From positions 186,001 through 250,000 of the forward strand of contig NZ_JACVAQ010000002.1 of the NCBI RefSeq assembly GCF_014851905.1: a stretch of 64,000 bases of DNA. The letters run 5' to 3'. The notes under the pieces were generated by a model, which was not told the origin of the DNA, did no database searches, and saw nothing but the letters and a program-made list of their open reading frames with translations. The position numbers and the translations under genes are program-made. Numbering within the stretch: the first letter of the stretch is position 1; each line of letters opens with the position of its first letter. The stretch is from Pseudomonas sp. PDM14 (GTDB lineage Bacteria; Pseudomonadota; Gammaproteobacteria; Pseudomonadales; Pseudomonadaceae). Of this stretch, positions 9,040 through 18,423 are shown in pieces.

Positions 9040-9750
9040 ATGGAACTACGCGGCACGTTGCGCAGCTGGAACGACGACAAGGGCTTCGGCTTCATCCGCC
9101 CGGAGCAGGGCGGTGGCGACGTGTTCGTGCACATCTCGGCGATGCGCGGCGACCAGCGCCCGGAGGTCGGCCAGACCGTGCTCTATCTGGCTGGCAAGGA
9201 TGGGCAGGGCCGCCTGCGCGCCGAGCACATGCGCAGCGAAGGGCTGAGCCTGGATCGTCCGGCGATTCGCCGCAAGCCGCGGGCTAGCGAACCGCGCAAG
9301 GCCGTGCCGAGTGCGGCGCGTTCGGCACCGCACAAGCCTGCGCGGCGCCAGCCCGGCCCGTCGATCCAGTCTTTGCCGCTCAAGCTGGTGATCTTCGTCG
9401 GTCTCTGTGCCTTGCCGTTCGCCGGTTCGCTGCATGCTCTGATGGTGTTGCAGATGCCCTGGCTGCTGCTGGCGTATCCGCTGCTCAGCGCGGTCAGCTT
9501 CCTGCAGTACTGGGCGGACAAGAACAGCGCCCAGAGCGGTCGCTGGCGCACCCCGGAAAACACCCTGCACATCACCGAACTGCTCGGCGGCTGGCCGGGC
9601 GCGCTGCTGGCGCAACAGGTGTTCCGCCACAAGACGCGCAAAGTGTCGTTCCAGGCTGTGTTCTGGCTGATCGTCCTGCTGCACCAGGCGTTCTGGGTCG
9701 ATCAGTTGCTGCTGGCCGGGCGCTTCCTCGGCCATCTGTTGCCCTATTGA
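9040..9750 (+). CDS. Cold-shock domain / DUF1294 fusion membrane protein
   Basis: A 236-residue protein with an N-terminal cold-shock domain (residues 1-65; KGFGFIRPEQ and DVFVHISAM are the RNP1 and RNP2 strands). A basic linker (KPRASEPRKAVPSAARSAP) leads to a DUF1294 region of about four membrane helices (120-236). The fusion places a nucleic-acid-binding domain on the cytoplasmic face of the membrane. Its function is unknown. It overlaps the convergent YjbR gene by 7 nt. Confidence 0.88.
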   Translation: MELRGTLRSWNDDKGFGFIRPEQGGGDVFVHISAMRGDQRPEVGQTVLYLAGKDGQGRLRAEHMRSEGLSLDRPAIRRKPRASEPRKAVPSAARSAPHKPARRQPGPSIQSLPLKLVIFVGLCALPFAGSLHALMVLQMPWLLLAYPLLSAVSFLQYWADKNSAQSGRWRTPENTLHITELLGGWPGALLAQQVFRHKTRKVSFQAVFWLIVLLHQAFWVDQLLLAGRFLGHLLPY

Positions 9751-10094
9751 TCGAGCAGCAGGCCAACCTGGCGAATCTTCGGCAGGCGCTGTACCACCAG
9801 TTGATGAGAGCGCTGCAGGCATTCGCGCATTTCGGTCTCACCGAGCGGGAAGGGCGGCGTCATGCTGATCCAGTGCGCACGGGCCAGATAGGGCGCGGGG
9901 TGAATGCCCGGCCGGTCGACATAGCCGAGGAACAGCTCCGGCTCGACCTTGAACGCCAATCGCGCGCCCATGAAGTCGAGGATGGCGAACATTTTGTTGC
10001 CGGCTATTGAGAACACCCGGTTGCTGCCCCATTTAAGGTCTTCGCGGGTGCCGGGCAGGCTCAGGCAAAACGCCGCGATCTGTTCGTTGGTCAT
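9744..10094 (-). CDS. MmcQ/YjbR family protein
   Basis: A 116-residue protein from the ATG at 10094 (MTNEQIAAFCLSLPGTREDL), preceded by GGGAG. It shows the family marks: early LPGTREDLKWG, then FAILDFMGARLAFKV and a C-terminal LPK-like motif. The family has a double-wing (CyaY-like) fold with suspected DNA binding but no proven activity. A longer in-frame start at 10157 has no ribosome site. It ends inside the last codons of the convergent CSD/DUF1294 gene. Confidence 0.85.
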   Translation of the reverse strand: MTNEQIAAFCLSLPGTREDLKWGSNRVFSIAGNKMFAILDFMGARLAFKVEPELFLGYVDRPGIHPAPYLARAHWISMTPPFPLGETEMRECLQRSHQLVVQRLPKIRQVGLLLDQ

Positions 10095-10171
10095 CAGGCT
10101 CCATCTCCCAGGCTGGTCGGCGGCTACCCTAGCAGAGTCGTACCGCCTCTTTCTCAACAGGAATCACGTCG

Positions 10172-10678
10172 ATGTCGCTTTCCCTGTACCAGGCTTCCAT
10201 CCCGGTTTTCGTGCGCATGTTCGGCAACCTTTCGACCATCCTCGACAAGGCTGCGGCCCACGCCGAGGCGAAGAAGATCGACCCAGCCGTGCTGGTCAAC
10301 GCGCGCCTGGCGCCGGACATGCACCCGCTGGTGCGACAGATCCAGATCGCCAGCGACGCGGTGAAAGGCTGCGCCGCGCGGCTGGCCGGTGCCGATGTGC
10401 CGAGCTTTGCCGACACTGAAACCAGCATCCCTGAACTGCAGGCGCGCATTCGCAAGACGCTGGCGTTCATCCAGGGGTTCTCCGCCGAGCAGATCGAGGC
10501 GGGTGCCGAGCGCGAAATCGTCCTGCGCTTTCCGGGCGCCGAGCTGAAGTTCAGCGGTCAGGATTACCTGCTGCACTTCGTGCTGCCCAACTTCTACTTC
10601 CACGTCACCACGGCTTACGCGATCCTGCGTCACAACGGCCTGGAGATCGGCAAGATGGATTATCTCGGTCGGCCCTGA
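10172..10678 (+). CDS. DUF1993 family protein
   Basis: A 168-residue soluble protein (MSLSLYQASIPVFVRMFGNL) whose full length fits DUF1993, a four-helix DinB-like fold. Characteristic parts are LVNARLAPDMHPLVRQIQIASD and the C-terminal NFYFHVTTAYAILRHNG with the conserved histidine. Its biochemical role is unknown. It is followed by a strong bidirectional terminator shared with ybiT. Confidence 0.88.
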   Translation: MSLSLYQASIPVFVRMFGNLSTILDKAAAHAEAKKIDPAVLVNARLAPDMHPLVRQIQIASDAVKGCAARLAGADVPSFADTETSIPELQARIRKTLAFIQGFSAEQIEAGAEREIVLRFPGAELKFSGQDYLLHFVLPNFYFHVTTAYAILRHNGLEIGKMDYLGRP

Positions 10679-10689
10679 GATCCACGCCC

Positions 10690-10723
10690 ATGAAAAAGCC
10701 CCGCAATTGCGGGGCTTTTTCAT
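10690..10723. terminator. Bidirectional rho-independent terminator (perfect 34-bp palindrome)
   Basis: Two perfect 17-nt arms with the core GCCCCGCAATTGCGGGGC are flanked by A5 on the left and T5 on the right. It can therefore terminate the DUF1993 gene on the plus strand and ybiT on the minus strand. Confidence 0.93.
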
Positions 10724-10737
10724 GGCAGGTCAGGCGA

Positions 10738-12324
10738 TCAGACGATCACGCCCTGGCTGCGCAGGTAGTCGTCGTAGGTGCCGCTGAAGTCGGTCACGCC
10801 GTTGTCCGACAGCTCGATGATGCGCGTGGCCAGGGAGCCGACAAACTCGCGGTCATGGCTGACGAAGATCAGCGTGCCTGGGTAGTTCTCCAGCGCCAGG
10901 TTGAGCGCCTCGATGGATTCCATGTCCAGGTGGTTGGTCGGTTCGTCCATCACCAGCACGTTGGGCTTTTGCAGGATCAGCTTGCCGAACAGCATGCGGC
11001 CCTGTTCACCACCGGAGATGACCTTGACCGACTTCTGGATCTCGTCATTGGAGAACAGCATACGGCCGAGGGTGCCGCGAATCGCCTGCTCGCCCTGGGT
11101 CCACTGGCCCATCCAGTCGAACAGGGTCACGTCGTCTTCGAAGTCATGGGCGTGGTCCTGGGCGTAGTAACCCAGCTCGGCGCTCTCGGTCCATTTCACC
11201 GCACCGGCATCCGGGGCCAGCTCGCCGACCAGGGTACGCAGCAGGGTGGTCTTGCCGATGCCGTTGGGGCCGATGATGGCCACGCGCTCGCCGGCTTCGA
11301 CAACGAAGCTGAAGTTCTTGAACAGCACCTTGTCGTCGAAGGCCTTGGACACTTTCTCGATGGTCACGGCCTGGCGGTGCAGCTTCTTGGTCTGCTCGAA
11401 GCGGATGAACGGGCTGACGCGGCTGGACGGCTTGACCTCGGCCAGCTGGATCTTGTCGATCTGCTTGGCACGGCTGGTGGCCTGCTTGGCTTTCGAGGCG
11501 TTGGCCGAGAAGCGGCTGACGAAGCTTTGCAGCTCGGAAATCTGTGCCTTCTTCTTGGCGTTGTCCGAAAGCAGCTGCTCGCGCGACTGGGTCGCGGCGA
11601 TCATGTACTCGTCGTAGTTGCCCGGGAACAGGCGCAGCTCGCCGTAGTCCAGGTCGGCCATGTGGGTGCAGACCGAGTTGAGGAAGTGACGGTCGTGGGA
11701 AATGATGATCATGGTGCTGTTACGCGCCGTGAGGATGTTTTCCAGCCAGCGGATGGTGTTGATATCCAGGTGGTTGGTTGGCTCATCGAGCAGCAGCACT
11801 TCCGGATCGGAGAACAGCGCCTGGGCCAGCAGTACGCGCAGCTTCCAGCCCGGGGCGACTTCGCTCATCGGGCCGAAGTGCTGTTCCAGCGGAATGCCCA
11901 GACCCAGCAGCAGCTCGCCGGCACGGGACTCGGCGGTGTAGCCATCCATTTCGGCAAACTCGGTTTCCAGCTCGGCCACGGCCATGCCGTCTTCTTCGCT
12001 CATTTCCGGCAGCGAATAGATGCGATCACGCTCGGCCTTGACCTTCCACAGCTCCTCGTGGCCCATGATCACGGTGTCGATCACGTTGAATTCTTCGTAG
12101 GCGAACTGATCCTGGCGCAGCTTGCCCAGGCGCACGTTCGGCTCAAGCATCACCTGGCCGCCGGAAGGCTCCAGATCGCCGCCGAGGATTTTCATGAACG
12201 TCGACTTGCCACAGCCGTTGGCACCGATCAGGCCGTAGCGGTTGCCGTTGCCGAACTTGACGGAAACGTTCTCGAACAGCGGCTTGGCGCCGAACTGCAT
12301 AGTGATGTTGGCGGTGGAGATCAA
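10738..12324 (-). CDS. ybiT: ABC-F ATPase YbiT
   Basis: A 528-residue ABC-F protein with two nucleotide-binding domains (Walker [10 protein letters not shown] near 38 and GPNGIGKTT near 355; paired [11 protein letters not shown] and [11 protein letters not shown]). The domains are joined by a P-site-tRNA-interaction linker ([20 protein letters not shown]). Full-length similarity to E. coli YbiT (530 aa) is evident. It is soluble and acts on ribosomes. The start [12 protein letters not shown] uses TTG at 12324, preceded by an AGGTAAG site, and matches the E. coli N-terminus. Immediately upstream is a broken integrase, so its native promoter region may have been altered by insertion. Confidence 0.95.
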   Translation of the reverse strand: MISTANITMQFGAKPLFENVSVKFGNGNRYGLIGANGCGKSTFMKILGGDLEPSGGQVMLEPNVRLGKLRQDQFAYEEFNVIDTVIMGHEELWKVKAERDRIYSLPEMSEEDGMAVAELETEFAEMDGYTAESRAGELLLGLGIPLEQHFGPMSEVAPGWKLRVLLAQALFSDPEVLLLDEPTNHLDINTIRWLENILTARNSTMIIISHDRHFLNSVCTHMADLDYGELRLFPGNYDEYMIAATQSREQLLSDNAKKKAQISELQSFVSRFSANASKAKQATSRAKQIDKIQLAEVKPSSRVSPFIRFEQTKKLHRQAVTIEKVSKAFDDKVLFKNFSFVVEAGERVAIIGPNGIGKTTLLRTLVGELAPDAGAVKWTESAELGYYAQDHAHDFEDDVTLFDWMGQWTQGEQAIRGTLGRMLFSNDEIQKSVKVISGGEQGRMLFGKLILQKPNVLVMDEPTNHLDMESIEALNLALENYPGTLIFVSHDREFVGSLATRIIELSDNGVTDFSGTYDDYLRSQGVIV

Positions 12325-12344
12325 AGGGCTTACCTATCAATAAC

Positions 12345-12760
12345 TTAGCTGTGGTCTGGAGAGCCTGATACCAATTCGATACCAATTTTCAGCTTTTCCA
12401 GTTTGCTCCAGTCGGAGCTTGAGTTGATCCAGCGGGCATACGTAGGGAGCAGCATCTGCACGCTATGGCCGAGCTGCTGGGATATGAATGCGGGGTTCAT
12501 GCCAGACATTAAGCATATTGTCGCATAGGTATGACGACAGTTGTACGGCGGCCGATAACGGACGCCTAGCGCCTTTAAAACTGGCCGCCACTGGTGGTGC
12601 AACCACGGAATAGGCCGATAATTTCCGATCACGAACGACAGCCAGTGGCGACTCCGCACTTTGTAAACGAGCGCCATCGGTGACGAAGAGCTTTTGCTGT
12701 TTCAGCTCCAAAATCGCCGAGACCTCAAATTGGCCGAACTCGGGTTATCCCCTAGGCAAA
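12345..12760 (-). pseudogene. Remnant of a phage-type tyrosine recombinase (integrase), C-terminal part
   Basis: The frame ending at 12345 encodes an integrase C-terminus: RYRPPYNCRHTYAT, then QQLGHS and the catalytic-Tyr segment LLPTYARWI. This covers only the last 110 or so residues of a protein that should have about 350-400. Just upstream, FEVSAILELKQQKLFVTDG reads in another frame and fits as the preceding segment, implying a frameshift near 12680. A TAA stops that frame further upstream. It sits 20 nt before the ybiT start and marks an old integrated element. Confidence 0.75.
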
Positions 12761-12823
12761 CCTGGGGCAGGATTTCTCCAGGGCAAACAGTCGCTTGCTC
12801 TTCGGAGAAGGGAGTCCTACGCA

Positions 12824-13216
12824 ATGAAAGAAAAAACCAGCCCGGTTGGTCGGAAAATGGAAGCAATCGTGCCGTACATCATCGAACTCCTTGAACGGGC
12901 GGGGGTTGATACCCGTGAGTTCAGTGTCCAGTACAGCCCGGAGAGTAAGGATAGCCAGGAGGGTATCGAGTGGATGCATCTACGTGATGATGGTGATAGC
13001 GACTGCTATGTCAGTTTCACCGAAAACGGTGCTTCAGTAATCGAGCACAAGATCGAGGACCCCAGCAACCTTTGGCCTGATGGCGCGCGAGTTTTTATGA
13101 AGCGCGAACCGCAGTTGGCCTTGCTGCTCCAGCTATTGAACACCCAGAATCAGGTGCTGAAGCTGGCGACCCGAGCATTTAACTTGCCCCGTACGCAATG
13201 CGGCAGCGCCCCCTAA
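12824..13216 (+). CDS. Hypothetical protein in integrase-linked insert
   Basis: A 130-residue protein from the ATG at 12824 (MKEKTSPVGRKMEAIV), which has a strong GGAGAAGGGAG site. It is acidic and soluble, with no domain I recognise. A helical N-terminus is followed by a predicted beta-rich middle (VSFTENGASVIEHKIED). Base composition is less GC-rich than the flanking core genes, which fits the adjacent integrase remnant. The same frame extends upstream without a better start. Confidence 0.6.
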   Translation: MKEKTSPVGRKMEAIVPYIIELLERAGVDTREFSVQYSPESKDSQEGIEWMHLRDDGDSDCYVSFTENGASVIEHKIEDPSNLWPDGARVFMKREPQLALLLQLLNTQNQVLKLATRAFNLPRTQCGSAP

Positions 13217-13378
13217 TTGTATGGTCTGTGGCCGGGGGATGCGGCATCGAGAATTCGAAAGAGCCCGAGCAGGGCTTTGGACTGAAACTTTCGTTGTCCC
13301 AGCCCAGTCCATGGGTGGCTCTTTACAGTACTTGACTGCTCCTCTTCGTTTTACAGATTGAACCAAGGTATCCAAACG

Positions 13379-14656
13379 ATGATTGCTCGCTGGCGCTGGG
13401 CCCTGGCACAACTGACAAAGCGGCTATGGTTCCGGGCGAGCCTTTTTTCTCTATTGGGTATAGCCACTGCTTTAGCTGCGATTTTTTTCAAGGACTTCGT
13501 TCCCGAGTCCATAGCAACTAGGATCGGAGCCGACGCCGTCGATAAAATTTTGGGGATCATTGCTTCCAGCATGCTCGCCGTTACAACCTTTTCATTGACT
13601 ACGATGGTGTCTGCCTACAGTGCCGCTAGCAGTGGCGTGACACCGCGTGCCACAACGCTGGTGATGGAAGACAGTACGACACAAAATGCGCTTGCAACCT
13701 TTATAGGCTCGTTTTTATTCAGCTTAGTTGGGATCATTGCGTTGAGCACCGGGGCCTACGGTGCTCAAGGTCGAACTGTTTTATTTACTGTCACGATCGT
13801 AGTTGTAATCTTGATCGTTTATACCCTTCTAAGCTGGATTGATCATTTGTCCAAACTTGGCCGTGTCGGCGAGACCATTGACCGAGTTGAGCGGGCCACA
13901 CTCGAAGCTATGAATAGTCGTGCCAAGTGGCCTTTTCTTGGTGCGTCGCAATACCCTATAGAGCTCGAGCTACTAAATTCGACGCCGGCAGTGAACAGTA
14001 ACCAAACTGGCTACGTACAGCACATTGACGTTCAAGCGCTTGGAAATGTGGCTCAGCAGTGTGGCGCCCTGATTTATGTAGAGGTACTGCCTGGCGCCTT
14101 TGTGCATCAAGGAATGGTTTTAGCCAGGGTTGTTATTTCAAACCGTGAGCGCGGTGGGGATATCAATACCATCGATGATCGGATCCTGGCTGCTATCACG
14201 ATTGGCGTGCGTCGTACCTTCGAGCATGACCCTCGATTTGGGCTTTCCGTGCTTTCAGAGATCGCTTCTCGGGCATTGTCTCCGGCGGTGAATGACCCAG
14301 GTACGGCAATTGATATTGTCGGTCGTGGCGTCCGGTGCTTTACGCAATGGGCCAATCAAGCCCACTTGGCCGAGGAGGTCGGTTCTAACTGTTTGCAGGT
14401 GCATCTGCGCGGGCTTGAAGTGGATGACCTTTTCGACGATTTTTTTGCACCGATAGGCCGGGACGGCGCCAGCGTTTTGGAGGTGAATATTCGAATGATG
14501 AAGGCACTCGTCAGCCTGTCCGAAATTGATCCTCATCGGTACGAAAGGGTATGCCGCGAGCAAGCACTATGTTTAATAAAGAGAGCTAACATCGCTCTAG
14601 TGTTAGATGAAGAGAAGACTAAGCTTGGCGAAGTGGCCTTGAAATTTATGATCTAA
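13379..14656 (+). CDS. DUF2254 family integral membrane protein
   Basis: A 425-residue membrane protein with four hydrophobic segments in the first 150 residues (LFSLLGIATALAAIFF, ILGIIASSMLAVTTFSLTTMV, ATFIGSFLFSLVGIIAL, VLFTVTIVVVILIVYTLL) and a long soluble C-terminal region. The motif DDRILAAITIGVRRTFEHDPRFGLSVLSEIA (quoted in parts: DPRFGL, RALSPAVNDPGTA) is typical of DUF2254, of unknown function. The ATG at 13379 has AAGG upstream. A TTG 21 nt earlier is also open. Codon use is noticeably more AT-rich than neighbours, suggesting transfer. Confidence 0.85.
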   Translation: MIARWRWALAQLTKRLWFRASLFSLLGIATALAAIFFKDFVPESIATRIGADAVDKILGIIASSMLAVTTFSLTTMVSAYSAASSGVTPRATTLVMEDSTTQNALATFIGSFLFSLVGIIALSTGAYGAQGRTVLFTVTIVVVILIVYTLLSWIDHLSKLGRVGETIDRVERATLEAMNSRAKWPFLGASQYPIELELLNSTPAVNSNQTGYVQHIDVQALGNVAQQCGALIYVEVLPGAFVHQGMVLARVVISNRERGGDINTIDDRILAAITIGVRRTFEHDPRFGLSVLSEIASRALSPAVNDPGTAIDIVGRGVRCFTQWANQAHLAEEVGSNCLQVHLRGLEVDDLFDDFFAPIGRDGASVLEVNIRMMKALVSLSEIDPHRYERVCREQALCLIKRANIALVLDEEKTKLGEVALKFMI

Positions 14657-14942
14657 GAAACTGTCCGGATAAAATTCGAAAGTGGATGCTCTCTGAACCA
14701 CGTACTTTCGATAGCTAAAATCGCCAGGGGGGTTAATGGAATAAGCTAAAAGCAGACTTCCGCGGCCAAGATACAACCCGCATGGAATTCGTTCAGAGGG
14801 GGCATCGCTTGCGTGGCGTGGCGATATGAAATGCCTAGTTCAAAAATGGTCTAAAGCACGTATTTACCTTGCAAGCCTTGGCGTCTATACCTAGGAATCA
14901 GCCTCTTTCGATGACCATCTGACCATTGATTTGGAGAGTGGT

Positions 14943-15215
14943 ATGGCGCTATTCACCAGTCTTTCTTCCCTAGAGCTACGAAGAATTCTTGAGTCCGCAT
15001 TTCTGCCAGATCGTTGCGTGTGCACGATCCCAGATGGTCGCCATATGACGGTAGTGATTTCTGACCCTGAGACCCGGGCGGTAAAATTGACGGTGTTGGG
15101 TATCTCAGCGGATCGGCTGGTGAACAGTCGGAGTATTTCTGAGCTCGTTGCCCAGTTGCGCTACGAACTCAAGGTTGCCAATGAGGCCGCAGGGAAGTCG
15201 ACAGCCATATCGTGA
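14943..15215 (+). CDS. DUF1652 family protein
   Basis: A 90-residue protein (MALFTSLSSLELRRILESAF) with the ATG at 14943 after GGAGAG. The first 75 residues (ELRRILESAFLPDRCVC, then VVISDPETRAVKLTVLGI) match the small Pseudomonas-restricted DUF1652 family, of unknown function. The preceding 286 bases (14657-14942) show no gene or clear signal. Confidence 0.78.
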   Translation: MALFTSLSSLELRRILESAFLPDRCVCTIPDGRHMTVVISDPETRAVKLTVLGISADRLVNSRSISELVAQLRYELKVANEAAGKSTAIS

Positions 15216-15334
15216 CACCCATGAGGCGATTGCAGCTATCTCTCGGCTGAAGACTGGCGACTTCGCGGGAACTCAACTGGAAAATTGCCTGAAAGAGGTG
15301 TCGGCGGACTGGCTGGGTAAGGTCCCCAGCTCAC

Positions 15335-17863
15335 CTATTTGCTGATCAACTCCCGGACACGCGCCGCTAGCGTCTCCATGGCGAAGGGCTTAGTCAGTAC
15401 TTCCATTCCCGGCTCGAGGCGGCCATGCCAGAAGGCTGCATGCTCTGCGTAGCCGGTAATAAACAGGGTTTTCAGCTCAGGGCGAAGCTCTCGTCCCGTG
15501 TCCGCCATCTGTCGGCCGTTCATGCCACCAGGCAGGCCGACATCGGTTATGAGCAGGTCGATGTGTACGTCCGAGCGCAGCACTTTCAGCCCGGCCAGGC
15601 TGTCGGCGGCCTCGATCAGGCTGTACCCGCGATCGTGCAGCACTTCGGTGAGGAGCGCGCGAACCGTCGGCTCATCGTCCACGATCAGTATCGTTTCGCC
15701 GGCCTCGGTCAGTGTTGTCGGTGAGCTGCTGGCGCTGGTTTCTTCCTGAGGCGTTTCACCCAGGTAGCGCGGCAGGTTGATGCAGATGGAAGCGCCCTGG
15801 CCAACTTCCGAGCGGATGCGGACTTGCCCGCCAGACTGTTTGGCAAAGCCGTAAATCATCGAAAGCCCCAGCCCGGTTCCCTGGCCGATAGGCTTGGTGG
15901 TGAAGAACGGATCGAATGCCTTGGCGATAATCTCTGGCGACATGCCGATGCCAGTATCCGTGACGGACAGCGAAAGGTATTCGCCCGCGGCTATGTCGAG
16001 GGTGACGGCAGACGCCTGATTGATAACCCGGTTCGCCGTCTCGATCTTGATGTGGCCACCGTGGGGCATCGCATCGCGCGCGTTGATGCACAGATTTAGC
16101 AACGAATTTTCCAGTTGACTCGCATCCACTAGGGCCGGCCAGAGGTCGCGAATGCCGGCCGTCTCCACCTGGATTGCAGGGCCAACCGTCCGCTGGATCA
16201 GATCGGTCATCCCCGCGATCAGCATGTTCACATCGGTCGGTCGTGGGTCGAGTGTCTGGCGCCGGGAGAAGGCGAGTAGCCGATGGGTCAGCGCCGCCGC
16301 GCGCTTGGCCGAGGTCTGGGCTGTGCCGATGTATCTTTCAATTTCGTGCCCGCGGCCCTGGGCAATTCGCACGCTCATCAACTCCAGGGCGCCTGATATA
16401 CCTGCCAGCAGGTTGTTGAAGTCGTGCGCCAAGCCGCCGGTGAGCTGTCCAACGGCTTCCATCTTCTGCGACTGACGCAGTTTTTCTTCCGCTTGCATCA
16501 GCTCCGCCGACCGTTCGACGACACGCTGCTCCAAGGTGTCGTTGAGTGCACGCAGTGCGGTGATCGCGCGGTCCCGTTCCGCCTCGACGGTACGGCGTCC
16601 TTCGACGTCAATGAGTACGCCGGGGAAACTAAGGGGTGTGCCGTCCTCGGCCAGCTCGACTCGCCCGTTTGCCTCAATCCAGTAGTATTTTCCATCCGTA
16701 CGGCGGACGCGGTACTGGTAGGCATACGCCCCTCCACGTGCAACGACCTCTTCAATCGCTGCTTTGAGCCCCTCGCAATCTTCCGGGTGAACGGTGGCAA
16801 TGATTTGCTCAAGGCTGAGGCCTTCGCGTCCCAGTGCAGGGTCAAGGCCAAAGGCATGTGCAAACGCCTGGTCGACCGTGAATCGGTCGGTGGGCAGGTG
16901 CCAGTGCCAGGTTCCGATAATCGCCCCGGCGGCCAGTGCCAGCTGCACGCGCTCGCCATTTTTTCGAGCCGCGGCTTCACTGACCCGCAGGCGCTCCTGC
17001 GCATCACGCCTTTCGGTGACGTCGCTGAAGATGATCGCTATCTGCCGTTCGTGAGGCTCACCAATGCGCAGGGCTCGCACATCGAACCAGCGCTCGAATC
17101 CCTTGGCGTAGTTTTCGAAGTTGGCAGGCTCGCCAGTCTTGGCGACGTGGCCGTATGTCTCGAACCAGAAGCGCTCCAGGTCGGGCACGAACTCGGTGAC
17201 CCATTTGCCTTTGAGGTCTACCCCAGCCTGGCGCTCGAACGCGGGGTTGGCCTCGACGAAGCGGTAGTCCACCGGCCGGTCGTCGTCATCGAACTTGACC
17301 TGGACGATGGCAAACGCATGCTCGGTGGTTTCCAGAATCGTTCTGAAACGCTCCTCGCTCTGGCGCAGGGCGGCCTCCGTGGTGCGCACTTTGGTCAGGT
17401 CCAGCATTGCACCGATCATGCGGACAGCACGGCCATCGGCATTACGTATCACGTGCCCCCGGTCGAGCACCTCGGCGTACGAACCGTCCAGGCGCTGAAA
17501 TCGATACTCGTCGGACCAGGCACTGCTATCGCCATCAATCACCGCATGGATCGAGGTGTCGATGCGGGCACGATCATCAGGATGAATGTGAGCGATCCAC
17601 CAGTTCCCGGTGGCCTCGATGGTAGCGACCGGGTGGCCATACGCTTGCTCCAGCGCCTCGTTCCACAGCACGTGGTTGGCGTTGAGGTCCCAGTCCCAGA
17701 TGGCATCGTTGGTCGCTTTGGCTGCCAGTCGATAACGCTCCTGGGCTTCTTCGAGTGCGCGCGCGGTTGGGTGTTGTGACGCGCTCCCGGTATTTTCCAG
17801 GGCGGCACGGAGGCGGGTGACCTCTGCCTCAAGCTCGCTGCGGGATAAGTCTTTCAGAGCGGG
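15335..17863 (-). CDS. Multi-PAS hybrid sensor histidine kinase (5' end uncertain)
   Basis: At least three PAS/PAC units (DAIWDWDLN..., EERFRTILETTEHAF..., GTWHWHLPTDRF...), a coiled linker, a HisKA-type H-box (LTGGLAHDFNNLLAGI), an ATPase domain (NLCINARDAMPHGG, DTGIGMSPEIIAKAFDPFFTTK, GTGLGLSMIYGFAKQSGG) and a C-terminal receiver (LIVDDEPTVRALL, phospho-Asp in LLITDVGLPGG, TKPF). The first conventional start in frame (GTG, 17671) lies inside the first PAS domain, so coding must begin upstream. The frame stays open to 17863 but contains no ATG/GTG/TTG there. A GTG at 17871 is one base out of frame. A probable 1-nt deletion, or a sequencing error, lies at about 17860. No transmembrane segment is seen. 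The output partner is unknown. Confidence 0.85.
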   Translation of the reverse strand, partial: PALKDLSRSELEAEVTRLRAALENTGSASQHPTARALEEAQERYRLAAKATNDAIWDWDLNANHVLWNEALEQAYGHPVATIEATGNWWIAHIHPDDRARIDTSIHAVIDGDSSAWSDEYRFQRLDGSYAEVLDRGHVIRNADGRAVRMIGAMLDLTKVRTTEAALRQSEERFRTILETTEHAFAIVQVKFDDDDRPVDYRFVEANPAFERQAGVDLKGKWVTEFVPDLERFWFETYGHVAKTGEPANFENYAKGFERWFDVRALRIGEPHERQIAIIFSDVTERRDAQERLRVSEAAARKNGERVQLALAAGAIIGTWHWHLPTDRFTVDQAFAHAFGLDPALGREGLSLEQIIATVHPEDCEGLKAAIEEVVARGGAYAYQYRVRRTDGKYYWIEANGRVELAEDGTPLSFPGVLIDVEGRRTVEAERDRAITALRALNDTLEQRVVERSAELMQAEEKLRQSQKMEAVGQLTGGLAHDFNNLLAGISGALELMSVRIAQGRGHEIERYIGTAQTSAKRAAALTHRLLAFSRRQTLDPRPTDVNMLIAGMTDLIQRTVGPAIQVETAGIRDLWPALVDASQLENSLLNLCINARDAMPHGGHIKIETANRVINQASAVTLDIAAGEYLSLSVTDTGIGMSPEIIAKAFDPFFTTKPIGQGTGLGLSMIYGFAKQSGGQVRIRSEVGQGASICINLPRYLGETPQEETSASSSPTTLTEAGETILIVDDEPTVRALLTEVLHDRGYSLIEAADSLAGLKVLRSDVHIDLLITDVGLPGGMNGRQMADTGRELRPELKTLFITGYAEHAAFWHGRLEPGMEVLTKPFAMETLAARVRELISK

Positions 17864-17959
17864 TTACTCACGTGTCGGAGAGGATCGGTGGTTGCGGCGC
17901 ACCCAATCAAATCAGAGCCATCGAGTTTTGCCCATAGGGCCGCGAAGGCCGTTGATCAA

Positions 17960-18400
17960 TCAGTACAGTCCAGCCGCTGCTTCACGCATGAATATTTCCA
18001 CGGTCTTGGGCCCGATGCCTTCGAATGCCAACAGGTGGTGTTCAAAAACGGCTCGATCCGGGCTGCGCTGGCGCATGGTGCTGAGTTTGCCGTCGTATTC
18101 ATCGATGAGTGTGCGGCACAGTTTCAACAGGCGTTCGGCCGTTGAGTGGTCGTAGCGCACGTAATGCGCCTGGCCCAGCATGCGCACCAGTTGCCCCTTG
18201 CTGGAGGTGCCCAGTTTGCGTGGCGTATCTAGCTGCTGTTGCTCGACGATCACCCGGTAGGCCTGCTCGGCGATGCGCTGCTGGATCGGCTTGCCGAACA
18301 GGAAACTCGCAATCAGCCATTTGAACAGCGCGTCGTCATCCGCTTCCGCGAGCCCTTTATCCAGCCCCAGTTGCTGGGCGGTGACGTGCCTGACTACCAT
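17960..18400 (-). CDS. HhH-motif protein, DNA-glycosylase-like
   Basis: A 146-residue protein whose C-terminal FEGIGPKTVEIFMREA is a helix-hairpin-helix followed by a helix, as in endonuclease III/HhH-GPD folds. The rest (LFKWLIASFLFGKPIQQRIAEQAY) also resembles the N-terminal glycosylase helices. No FeS cysteine cluster is present and the catalytic Lys/Asp are not clear, so activity is uncertain. It may bind DNA without cleaving it. In related genomes such proteins are loosely called 'DNA methylase', which the sequence does not support. Confidence 0.7.
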   Translation of the reverse strand: MVVRHVTAQQLGLDKGLAEADDDALFKWLIASFLFGKPIQQRIAEQAYRVIVEQQQLDTPRKLGTSSKGQLVRMLGQAHYVRYDHSTAERLLKLCRTLIDEYDGKLSTMRQRSPDRAVFEHHLLAFEGIGPKTVEIFMREAAAGLY

Positions 18401-18423
18401 CGCGAATGCCTCGTGTGGCGCGC

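Noticed and set aside
10690..12348. Long plus-strand open frame of about 550 residues opposite ybiT
   Set aside because: It is antisense to an unmistakable ABC-F gene, has no domain, and arises from the high GC content.
15216..15345. Plus-strand frame running from the DUF1652 gene end toward the kinase
   Set aside because: It lacks a ribosome site and overlaps the kinase 3' end; it may be decayed coding sequence but cannot be supported.
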